Assembly: GCA_029531795.1 (NCBI GenBank)
Contig: JAPEIS010000002.1
Coordinates: 3,100,001-3,164,000, forward strand
Reading direction: 5' to 3'
Origin: Sclerotinia nivalis
Taxonomy: Eukaryota; Ascomycota; Leotiomycetes; Helotiales; Sclerotiniaceae
Length of the DNA stretch: 64,000 nucleotides
A program made the position numbers and the translations under genes. The notes beneath the pieces were generated by a model. The model was given only the letters and a program-made list of their open reading frames with translations. It was not told the origin of the DNA and searched no databases. The first letter of the stretch is position 1, and each line of letters begins with the position of its first letter. Positions 37,122 through 47,893 of this stretch are shown piece after piece.

Positions 37122-38814
37122 ATGTCCTCGAAACCCAGCCATAAATTCCTTCACGGACCACCACTTATAGCAGCCATAACCTCCGTCTGCTCAGCTGGCT
37201 TCCTCCTCTTCGGATATGATCAAGGTGTCATGTCCGGCGTCGTAATATCATCCTACTGGCTTTCTAGTATGGGAAACCCAAGTACATTAATGATTGGAAC
37301 AATAACGGCACTTTACGATGTCGGTGCTATATTCGGAGCCATCGCTGCTGCATTTACCACAGAAGACCTAGGGAGAAAAAGAACACTTCTTCTTGGGGCA
37401 TTTATTGTAATGGTAGGGGGTATATTAATGGGGACTTCTTATGAAAGGGTGCAATTTATGGTTGCACGCGTGATTACAGGGATTGGAATCGGATATGTTA
37501 CCAGTGTAACACCCGTTTACCAAAGCGAGATTTCGGCTGCGGCGCAGAGAGGTTGGCAGGTTTGTTGTCAATTGAGCACTATGCTTTTTGGCCTCATGTT
37601 GGCTTATTGGATTAATTATGGAGTTTATTTTCGGAAATCCGAGCTGCAATGGCGATTTCCATTGCTTTTTCAATGTGTTTTTGCGGTTTATATCTTAGTG
37701 GTTACGGTCTGGTTACCGGATACGCCGAGATGGTTGATAAGGCATGATGGAAATGAGGATAGAGGGCTCTTGGTGTTAGCTAGCTTGAGAGGGGTGGGTA
37801 TTGATGATGTTGGGGTTCAGAAGGAGAAGGAGGAGATTATGGGGGCGATTATGATTGAGGAGAAGGAGGAAGGCACATGGGGAGATCTTTTTAGGGACAA
37901 TGGGATTAAGGCTAATAAACGATTTTATCTGGCTTTGGGGATTCAGTTTATGCAGCAGATGAGTGGTAAGTCTCTTTTGATGCGTAACATATCTTCGTGG
38001 TCTAATCTTTATTTTCAACAGGTATTAACATCGTAACTTATTATGCTCCTACCCTATTTCAAAGTAGCCTGGGGATGAGTCAAGAAAGGGCACTTTTTCT
38101 AGGATGTTTTTTACAATTATTTTATTTCATCGCATCATTCCTTACAGTTCGTCATCAATCTATATTCCCATATACTCCCCAGTGTTCACCCCATCCAAAA
38201 GCTAACCAAAACAGTGGTGGACCATCGACCGCGTGGGCCGTCGCAAACTCTTTATAACCAACGCCATCGGAATGTGTCTCGTCCTTATCGCCGAAGCCAT
38301 CTGCGTTTCCCTCGAAACACCCACGGCCAGCATCATTGCGGTGATATTCATCTTTGCCTTCGAAGCCTGTTTTACATGGGGATGGATGGCCACAGTTTGG
38401 ATCTATCCCCCTGAAATCCTCCCATTAAAAATCCGCGCAAAAGGTGCTTCTTTAGCCGCAGCCGCAGATTTCCTTGGCAACTTTCTAGTCGTGGAAATTA
38501 CACCACCGGCTTTGGAGAATATTGGGTATAAGACTTATGTTATTTTTGCGGTGTTGAATGTGGTGAATGCCGCTATTGTGTGGTGTTTTTATCCTGAGAC
38601 GGCGGGACAGTCGCTGGAGACTATTGATAAGCTTTTTGTTGGGACGGGACTGGATTTTAATGGGGATTATGAGTGCGCAAATGGTAAATTTGCGGATAAA
38701 TTACAATGGAGTATGGTGAGGAAAGCTAAGGATTTGGGGAAGAGTGGAAGGCAGAGGAATGAATCGATGGTCGAGGCGATACTTGCTGGAGGGGCTGTGG
38801 ATGCGGAAGCATAG
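37122..38814 (+). CDS. MFS sugar transporter (hexose/quinate/lactose-permease type)
   Basis: Exons 37122-37965, 38022-38146 and 38215-38814 join in phase to 522 residues. It is a proton-coupled sugar or polyol transporter in the plasma membrane. Family signatures are present: GYDQGVMSGVVIS in TM1, DLGRKRT in loop 2-3, and QQMSG-GINIVTYYAPTLFQ in TM7 across the first intron. DRVGRRKLF follows in loop 8-9, and PETAGQSLETIDKLF after TM12 (the PETxGxxLE motif). Twelve membrane segments are apparent. The second intron uses a GTTCGT donor, weaker than its neighbours, but the junction FLT-WWTIDRVGRR matches the family. The substrate is not deducible. No catabolic genes are adjacent. Confidence 0.9.
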
Positions 38815-39884
38815 AAGCCGAGCGAACAACAAGTTGGACATGTGGCGAATGGAGCTTACTCTCTCATTATGGCCTCTGTTAAATATTTGTGCGCTGTAGG
38901 TTTTTACACGCTCCCTTGAGAGAGAGAGAGATTCATGGACTTTGAAGGATGTCATCGAAATAAGCAATTCGTCTTACATCAAGAGACATATCCGGAGCAA
39001 GACACGGGAAAGGGGAGATTACGTAGCAGACACTAGAGTATTACATCACTCTAACCTGCGCTCCCAGTCCTTCTTGCCAATGTTCCATATCCAGGGACCT
39101 CAGACAAAAGAAAGCTTCTTAGAAAGTTAAATCATTCCACCCTATAATCTAGCCTCCAAAGCCCATATTCCAGCACATTCGGACATGCAACAATTTTTGA
39201 AGAGCGAAGCCATTCAGCATGCCGGGGTTACCGGAAAGAAATGTAACGAAAAGAAATGATTGAAAATAGATGATGGGTTTCCACTATTGGATTATTGGAT
39301 GGTCGCTGGTATTCAGACTGACATGCTTTATTTTGATAAACTTGTATATGTACCTGGCAGCTCGATTGATGCCTTTTGTGTATTGTTTGTGAAGTGTTTC
39401 GTACAAAAGGGAGTGTACAGACCAAATTCATAGCTTATGATCGTTCATATACTGGGAATCAAGAATAAGGAGTCTGCGGGGATGGCGGGGTGCTTATATA
39501 AGCACTAGAAGAACTCACGGACAACACTGACAGCACTGGCCAACTGAACAGTCTAACCTATTTAAGTCACCGCCTTGATGCATTCAGCAGACTAACTAGG
39601 CTTAGGCGTTCAGTTGGCAGTGAGTTCTTCTACCAACCGAAATACTAGGGAACAGTAATCTTCTGCCAAATCAAAACCACAATCGCCATAAGAGGATAAG
39701 AATCGTACAACATATTGACTTGACTTGGAACAAAAATCCTGAAGTATGCGGAAGTTTTTGATGATTATCTTACATGTACGCGCAATCTGAAGTTCTGAGA
39801 CAGAACATCGGTGTCCAGAGATATCTTCCTGTTCATTCTTGTGTCAACAAAACCCTCGAGAACTGATCTTTAGTTATCGTTATC
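38815..39884. other. Intergenic, contains a MITE-like element
   Basis: Non-coding apart from the inverted-repeat element at 39507-39631, annotated separately. No gene family was recognised in the short frames. Confidence 0.5.
39507..39631. mobile_element. MITE-like inverted-repeat element, copy A
   Basis: An outer perfect 12-bp inverted pair (AGAAGAACTCAC at 39507-39518 and its complement at 39620-39631) encloses an inner perfect 11-bp pair (GCCAACTGAAC at 39539-39549 and its complement at 39608-39618). A 51-bp block at 39537-39587 differs at 7 positions from 47364-47414, and the right arm also resembles that copy (CTAGGCTTAGGCG against TTAGGCTTAGACG). It has no coding capacity. This suggests a non-autonomous DNA element family. 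Confidence 0.6.
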
Positions 39885-40465
39885 ATGCCCATCAATCTAA
39901 GCCGCGTTTTAAAAGAACTTAAATTCTATGATTTTGCCCGTTCTCACTTGTTTCAAGCGGTGGCGAACTTTTCCGACAATGTCTGTGGGAAATATATGGC
40001 TTTTGAAACAGTGGTGTGTCGAATCATCTTTCATGAATCGGAGCTTTTTCTTGGTGATGACAACACTTGGCGAATGGGAAGGTAGAAGAGATGAACTGTG
40101 GATGAGAAGAAACCGAGATGTCAAGGAAATATGGATTCAACAATTGGGAAAGTTTAAAGAGTATGCAAGATTCATGAAGGCATTCCCGTGGACAAATGCG
40201 TATATGAAGGTTTTCGTCACGGAAGGGTGATAAAGCATCGACATTTCCATTTCCACGACAATTTCGTCCGCACATATTGGTTTAGAACGTGGAGAAAGAG
40301 CCGAATGCTTATTTTCCTGCGAGACTGGGGTCTTTCGTTGATTTCAATGCCTTGGATCTACAGTGGCTAAGAATGAGGGTCAATAGACTCAACGACGTCT
40401 CAAACTCGCACGGATGGTTCTACAGAGCTCCTGGGTCTAGTGATTTGTGCAGTGCGTGCCGCTAA
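39885..40465 (+). pseudogene. Possible decayed hypothetical gene
   Basis: Three plus-strand frames carry protein-like text in sequence: WEGRRDELWMRRNRDVKEIW near 40070-40130, WIYSG/WLRMRVNRLNDVSNSHGWFY near 40365-40425, and a terminal SSDLCSACR ending at TAA 40463-40465. Frames switch without clear splice sites. No family is recognised. It is probably a remnant; chance cannot be excluded. Confidence 0.3.
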
Positions 40466-40636
40466 TGACTTTTTTTTTTTTCGATTTACGCTTTTATTTT
40501 TTGCTATAATTTATGGGGAAGACCATATAAGTATTGTTTCTTAAGTCCTTGTCGTGTATTCAAAGTTGTTTGTGTGGTCTATAGTTGAATCGTTCCGAGG
40601 TGATATCTCAGGATTTGTCGTTATTGAACAAACACC

Positions 40637-43113
40637 ATGTCGTCACATGAAAGGTCAGTAGGGTTCAGATATATCCCATGAGGAGCAGCAGATTGAGAGT
40701 CCTGTCGTCTTTGGCTAATCATAAGTTTAAACAGACATCTTTCATCAAGCTCAGTCTCCAGTACAACTCCACTGAAAAAGACCCACAGTCATATATCCAC
40801 GTACCAAGGAGACGAGATATCTCAGCCAAAATTAAAGTTATTCGAAAGTCCTCTGGCTCATGACAGACGAAAGTACTCGATAACTCCCTCACCCCCGAGC
40901 GCCATATACAGCATATCTGGTCCTATTAATATTGCTCGAAAACAATCATACGACGAATTAGCCGAAAATCAATATGATGATAGAAAGATCGACCCATTTC
41001 CAAAGGATAATGCAGAAGAAGAAATGTTCGAAACTCCCGAATTTCGAAGATACGAGGAGACAACCAATGTGGAACTCTTCTACGACCTTTTCTTTGTTGC
41101 GAATTTGACAACCTTCAACGATGTTCACGATGTCAACGAGATTGATGCACTTAAGTCATATGCAGGGTTCTTTTGCATTCTTTGGTTCTTATGGTTACAA
41201 GTTAGCCTTTTTGATGTTCGATTTGTTACGGATAGTGTATTGGAGAGGATTGGAAAGGCGTGTCAATTTGGTGTTATGATTGGGTTGGCAATTGTCGGAC
41301 CGGATTTCAATTCATCAGACCAAAAGCCCGGAGCTTTCCGTTCATTGGCAATCATTTTAATGTTTTCACGACTTGTTTTAAGCTTTCAGTATTCAGTTAT
41401 ACTGGTATGTTGCTCCGGCCCTTCGATGGAAAATTTCGTAGCTAACAATCATTCAGTACCACGTTTGGTATTATAAGAATTCCAAAACACCACTCTTTCT
41501 TGTCGTTGTGGCAAATGCGATTGCTGCAATGATATATTTTGGTACTTTCTTGTTCGTCGCTCTCGTATTCTTATACATCATTTTAGCTAATAGTTTCAAA
41601 GTGGGTTCACGAAAGAAACATCTAAGACTGGAAAGGTATTTATTGTTTGGTACATCGCGGCTATCTTGGAGACCGCCGTGAACATTGCTATATCATCGAA
41701 GTGGAAGGTCTTGAGCTTTAGAGGATCCCATCTTGTCCAAAGAATGACTTTACTTACTTTGATTATTTGTGAGTCGATGGTCTTGAGATACAGATGAATG
41801 ATCACTAACTCTCGTTGCAGTGGGGGAAGGTATCATTGGAGTTAGCAAAAGCATTGCGGATGTAAGTGCCTCGAAGCTGTTGATTCATGGCTATGAATTA
41901 TTGACTTTCCTATAGATTGCAGAACAGGAAGAGTCATGGACCGCATCACTCATTCTTACCATCGTATCGGCTGTTGGAATAATTGTATGTCTGCATTTCC
42001 AATTCTTTTGGCGCAGCCACTGACCGTGTTAACCAAGTACTTCCTCTACATGCTATATTTTGATTGGCTCAACCGATCCCAATTCGGCTCCATACGTCAG
42101 CAAATATGGGCATTTCTACACTTCCCATTCCATCTCGCACTAGTTTTTCTTGTTGAAGGTGCTGCACAATTTATTCGATGGCGAAAAGTTGTCGAAGTAA
42201 TTAAGTAAGTTCTTCAACTCATCACGCCTCCTCTCCAGGCCTCCGGTATATTGATACCCCCATAGTCTAGTCAGCAAAGAATATGTGGATAAATTTAAGA
42301 AAAACCCCGCTATCAGTAGTCTCGACCTCAAAACACGCCTAGCAAACATTACTGAAACAATCTTTGAGAAATTCCCACCAGAATTCACACAAACGTTTAC
42401 GGATACTGAAAAGGCTTTGTTTAATATCGGTAATACAACATTTAAATCGACAGAACAATTGGGAAATATTACGACTTTATTTTCTACCGTTCAAGATTCC
42501 TTATTTGATAATTTTGGAATCGATCCACCGGAAAGTGATAATGCAGTTACGGATCCCAACGAAGAATGGAATGAGAATTTAGGGGTTCTTGCTCTTGTGG
42601 TAGGTGTAATAAGTTCTTACATCTCTTCACCATCATCATGCATCACCCAGCGAGCGCTCTTTATCACTCACCCTCACTTCAATAATTCCCTTTCCCGTCT
42701 CTTTAACCCCAACCCAGAAATCTTAAATCAGCCCGCACTAACCTAGGTAGTTTACATATTTCTTCCTCGCCTCAGGTCTAACCCTCATCCTCATGAATAT
42801 TCTCAACGTCCTCAGTCGACCCAAAATGACCCGCGCAGATAAAATCCGCATAGCAGTTAATTTTATACTTTCTATTACATTAGCCGGTCTAGCAGGTATC
42901 TCAAATACAAACACAGGGTTTGCTTTTGCGCAGAGTGCGTGGGTTTTGCCGACTGTAGCGGGAACTTATTTTTTTGGTATGTCTTGTTTTGTTTTTGTTT
43001 TTGTTTTCACGCTGGAAATACGGGGCGAGGGGTGGAAAATGCGAGAATTGTACACTTTGCTAATTGCTGGTATGGTAGTTATGTTGTTGGGTTATACGAA
43101 GTTGTTGTGGTAG
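40637..43113 (+). CDS. LtrA-family (low temperature requirement A) multi-pass membrane protein
   Basis: Nine exons are proposed: 40637-40653, 40735-41404, 41457-41541, 41616-41768, 41821-41861, 41916-41984, 42038-42204, 42266-42599 and 42751-43113 (632 residues). After a disordered N-terminus comes TTNVELFYDLFFVANLTTF, the LtrA opening (TNxELFfDLvFVvxL). MTLLTLIILGEGIIGVSK is the conserved HLVqRM...LGEG segment, and about ten hydrophobic segments alternate with short loops. LtrA is known mainly as a bacterial membrane family linked to growth at low temperature in Listeria; its biochemical role is not established, and filamentous fungi carry many paralogues. The 41541/41616 junction is uncertain: a 41555/41594 splice also keeps frame. 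Two very short exons (17 and 41 nt) need transcript support. Confidence 0.75.
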
Positions 43114-45815
43114 CTGGTAGACTGGGGGAGTTAATTGGAAAGAGAGGAGTGAATTAATGATGTGATGCGTACTCAGTTTAGTGTTTGATGAAGGGCTGGC
43201 TAATGAGTTCTGGTTTCACAATACTCACGTTGTGTTTTGCTACTGGAGATAGATTTGGAATAATAGATATGATTGGGACCATTTTGTGATAATTTAAAAC
43301 CTTCTCTGCGATGCTCATATTAGACGAGCAAGTGGCTGTGCTAAATAGCTTTTTGTAAGTCTTAGCAAATTATAACACGGATAGAACTTCACATGTGTTA
43401 TCCTAGGTACTCAAATTCTTCTCTTCTCCCTCCTTAAAATAAAAGGTACAAAAGCTACAAAATCCCCCATCTATTGAAATCGAAATCCAAGTCCAAATCC
43501 AAGTCCACGATATTTTCAAAAGTTTCCTCAAATGCCCAAGTCAATAACTCCACCCTCTATGAAATAGTACACGGGGTAAATATAAATGTAAATACAGATA
43601 TTATTTGGAATTTGATATTGATGAGGAGAAAAAGGTGGAATGGATAAAATGTATTGTAGGTATTATGGGTGAACATATTCATATTATGATAACTAGAGAG
43701 CTAAGTTCTATGGAAGCAGAGGTCCTATATAGGGTATCTGCTGACTAATCTAAAAGAGCTAGTGGATCATTGAATATACATTCAACAAAATGGATGGAAT
43801 TGAATAGATGAGATGTTGTAAGGTAATAATTTTTATTCGTAATATAATGTAAGGTGGGATGTTGATGGATGGATAGATGATACGATGAATTGAATAGATG
43901 AGATGTTGTAAGGTAATAATTTTTATTCGTAATATAATGTAAGGTGGGATGTTGATGGATGGATAGATGATACGATGAATAGATAAATAGATGAATGATA
44001 TTTCGTATAATAAATTACTCTGATACCATTTAGAACCAGCCAGGGAGGATAATGAGATAAAAGAGTCGACATCGCGAGGGAGAAGGTTGTGAAGGTTCCA
44101 AGAGGTCAGAACTTCCGAACGCATAGTGGCTTCCCACTGAGTATAAGTCATGTTCTCGAATATCGAATCCTAGCATCAGAGATGGGCAACTTTCTTCGAT
44201 CTAGCTAACTAACTAGAATCTATATAGAGTTTTTATGTATTTTTGAAGGGGAAGAGAACGGGAGGGTGGTTATAATCTATAGTGGAGGGTAGATCAATAA
44301 TAAAGATATAGGACCTACAACCAAAGATTCCAAATGATATAAAAATAAATATAAAAAATCGCTACAATTTTGATAGTCTTAGTATAAGAGTAGTTTTACT
44401 ATTATTATAAATAGTAATATAAATCAAAATGTCCTAAAGCTTACTAATCTATAGAATTACCTACCCCATGAAGAAGGGAAATATTCTATGCCCTTAGAAC
44501 TAACTCTAAATCTACTCTATAATTCACAATAAGCAGTCTCTAGATGAACTTTAACTCTTTTCTCGCCGGACGCCCATCCCGTACTATGCACTGTGCGGCC
44601 GGAAAGTGCCTAACGCATTGCTGCCCTGATGGAGATTTGGCGGGTAGGGCTAACCTTATATTTGAGACATCAAGGGTAAAATAGACCCTGCCATACATAC
44701 AACAGATCGAAGATAAGCGAATGCATAACCAATCTATATTCCCCACGAATACTTAATGCTTAAGCTCAATCCATAAAAGTGGAATAGGGAAACCTAATTC
44801 ATGCCATCAAAAATCGACAATCAACAATCAACTATATTAAAGGTTTTCCCCGTCAAATCTAAACTGCAATAGGAATGAATGTGTTACAGATTTTACTTTC
44901 TGGCTGCGACCCCACGAGAAAGATATAGAGGTACTTACTTGTACTCATATGATCAGAATAAGTACATCACATATCACATTCCTATTCCGCTCTAACAAGA
45001 CAAGGAGCGGGGAAGTTCCCCGAGATCCTCTATCAAAAAGAGAACAGATCTCATAAATCTATACTCCGCATAGCCAGATCAGCCAGATCAGCAAAATCCC
45101 TTCCATCGGACATCGCAGCACGCAAATCCAAGAATCGGAGCGACCGTTGTATGGAGCCATAAAGTGGAACGAGTGAGGAAAATCGATGCTTCCGGCCAAA
45201 CCACCCCCTTTTTTTTTTAAACTTCAGCCGCGAAAATCTAAGCTGGAATAGGAATGTGTGAGATATTTTTGGGCCACCCGAGGACTCGAGAACATGCGTT
45301 AAACTCCACTGTTAGGCACACGCCACAGGATCGTAGACTACAGTTGACTACAACTTGACAAGATCCTATATTTAGGTGGAGTATGACATACATTTCGAGC
45401 CGCACGAGTAGCTCGACTGCTCTGTTCGAACGGGCTTGCTTAAGCCTCGACTCGTTTAAGCTGGGATATTCTAAAAGGGTATGTCCGAGTGGCAATTTGA
45501 AGAGAGATAAGATATCTTTGATCGGCATCATGTTGTACTTTGAGGTATTTTTTTATTTTTCTTCAGAGATCAACGTGGATAAATCGACGGTTAAGAAGGT
45601 AAAGCGGGGCTACTAGTGCACGTAGGATCGAGAATATAAAGCGGGGTTTTGGTTGCATATGTGATTCTAACACAGCTGAAAAACATGAAAAATAGTGAGA
45701 TATGCATATCGATAACTGTATAAGAACAGATGAGACCCAAAGGTCTTTGTCTTTATATCAACAATCCTCAGACTTCTCTTCTACTCACTGATCTGATATT
45801 ACCAATTATTTCAAC
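43114..45815. other. Large intergenic region, AT-rich
   Basis: It contains the 90-bp duplication at 43797-43976. The short frames (for example 44540-44746 minus and 45238-45531 minus) show no family resemblance. Toward 45700-45815 it grades into the leader of the next gene. Confidence 0.5.
43797..43976. repeat. 90-bp tandem duplication
   Basis: Two copies with period exactly 90 (43797-43886 and 43887-43976), both starting GAATTGAATAGATGAGATGT, appear identical by eye. The lack of divergence implies a recent duplication or concerted exchange. It is non-coding. Confidence 0.9.
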
Positions 45816-47097
45816 ATGACAACCACTACTCCCGCCGAATTAGTGGCTCTTCTCACCCCACCACCGCTCCCCTCCGCCCCTATCCCCTGTCAAATACCCA
45901 GCGGAACTGTGGCTTTGTTTCAGGGGGATTGGAACAGTGTAAGAACTGATCTGATCCTCGACGACTATGTGCCCAATCAACGTCACATAGTTCCAGCCTC
46001 TCAATACGATCTGACCTCTTGGATTTTGTACAACATGCCTGTCGGTACAGTGATGGCATTACTTGCTGCCATAAAAACAGATGGACCAATCGCAGATCAA
46101 AGCAATGCGCTTACATGCATTGATCTTGTTGGAACTGGAAAGACGGAAGCTGCTGATCTGGTTCCTGCTGGCTTGAACGATCAGATCTCTATGTTTTTTT
46201 TTGGAGAACGGTGGATCTTAATGTGGGCGCATTGAGCTATTCGATGCTGCCGATTTTACGGGTAGAGGTTCAACCATTTTCCTTAGCGAGTGGCCTGCTG
46301 ATACTGTTCATTCAATTCAAAACTGAAAGATGCAAGACGCAATCAGTTCGGTCCGTTGGAAAACATTAAAAGATCGACAGACGGCTGCATTATACGATGC
46401 TGCAAATGGAACGGGAACATCATATAACAATATCAAAGGCTGGGGTACCACGAAGGAAATCGCGCGGCTCTCTGACGTCCGCCTCAACGATGTTGTGAGC
46501 TCCTTCAAATGGCAGAGTGTTAACCCTGTAAAGGAGATTATCGAACCCTTCAATATTATGGCTTCAAATTCGTCGAACGAGGGTGGCCTTACATCCTTCA
46601 TCGATGCATCGAACGATACCGATGCACCACAAGCCATCACCGTAACCCTCAATAACTCGACTTCCCAAACCGTCACTGTTGAGACCTCCGACCAACACGT
46701 CGCCGGCGTCACCGCAAGCTACACCCAAACTCTCACCGCAGGTGTAGAAGGGGTAGCTTCCGCCTCAGCCCAATGGACCGTCGCGGTAAATTATTCCTAC
46801 ACACGAACCGACACCACAAGCAGAAGCCAAACCAAAACAGTTGACCTAGCTATTGCGCAAACCGCTACTGCACCAGCCCGCACTAATTATAGAGCTACAT
46901 TAGTAGTGATTATCGGACAACTTCCTGCCAGCGAATATTTCACCAGAGCCCAACGTTGGTACAAAGATCCAGTTACGGGACCGCAGGCAGATCCTCAGAA
47001 TAATGGCTGGTATAAGAGAGTCGAGGATGTAAGACTTAGTCTTACAGGTAGTCTAGTGTGTAGAACTCTGGTGCAAATTAAAGCGACACCACTTTGA
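45816..47097 (+). pseudogene. Crystallin-like plus aerolysin-like (pore-forming-type) protein, broken
   Basis: The N-terminal part from ATG 45816 resembles a beta/gamma-crystallin-type module (for example VALFQGDWNSVRTDL). The second module and the C-terminal half follow. The latter has the alternating Ser/Thr-rich beta-strand pattern of the aerolysin/ETX-MTX2 beta-pore-forming fold, with conserved-looking ITVTLNNSTSQTVTVETSD. The frame is broken three ways: a length change in the T9 run at 46194-46202, a second shift near 46230-46237, and an in-frame TGA at 46324-46326. The downstream frame (46327-47097) is then open to its stop. No signal peptide is visible. Such fusions occur in secreted or cytosolic defence-type proteins of eukaryotes. 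Here the gene appears inactive. Assignment rests on pattern only. Confidence 0.6.
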
Positions 47098-47893
47098 GTG
47101 TTGTAAACTTCACATCAAATGATGCGATCGATTCATATCATTCTCACACCATACTTTCCCTTACCTTTCCTTTCCTCTTTTTACTCCGCTTTCATATTTA
47201 ACCAGGAGTTCCAAGAACAATCAATACATGACTGTGCTGACGCAAATACTGTTCTCATGGTTGGAAATCTTTCATAGATGTATTAATATTGTTACCTATT
47301 AACAAATGACAGTTATGTTGAAGGAATGAAGTATGAAGTCAAGGTTCGACCAACTGAACGCCCTGGCCAATTGGACGGTCTAACCTAATTAGGTCACCGC
47401 CTTGATATATTCAGGCTCAATAGCCTATATTCAATTCGAAAGTACCCCAATAATGGAATTCTGCTGATATATAGCCTAATTAGGCTTAGACGCTCACTTG
47501 GCCAATGTGTTGGCTGAAAAAAAATGGCAAGGGACGTCTCGTGAGATGTGCTTGACCCTCGGTATATGATTTGATTACTTGTATAGTAAAAAGATACTTT
47601 ATACATTGTCTCCTCTCCTAATCCTCATCTCCTATCCTCATCTTCTCCCTCGTTAAATTTCAGCACCCTACCAGTGAATCGTATAATACAAATCAGCCAA
47701 TCAATGAACAATGAAAAATCCTAGATACCAATACTCATGCCGATACTCCTAGTACATTTTACTTCGCCGCCACCTTGAGCCCAAAATATCATTATACATG
47801 GAATTCATCCCAAAGGAAAAGAAGCATGAATGGTCTTAAAAAAAGAAAAAAATATACCTCCACACAACTCCAGCACAAGCCTATCCACATCAT
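47098..47893. other. Convergent intergenic region with MITE-like copy B
   Basis: It lies between the crystallin/aerolysin-like pseudogene and MIP1. It contains the element at 47365-47503; otherwise no feature was recognised. Confidence 0.55.
47365..47503. mobile_element. MITE-like inverted-repeat element, copy B
   Basis: The ends form near-complementary 29-bp arms. The left arm, 47365-47393, starts GGCCAATTGGACGG; the right arm, 47475-47503, ends CGCTCACTTGGCC; both contain CCTAATTAGG. The left block matches copy A at 39.5 kb (44 of 51 positions over 47364-47414). It is 139 bp long and non-coding. Target-site duplication was not resolved by eye. Confidence 0.6.

Noticed and set aside
44540..44746. 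Small minus-strand frame with cysteines, considered as a small secreted protein
   Set aside because: No convincing signal peptide (the first residues are polar and not followed by a cleavage site) and no splice or family support.
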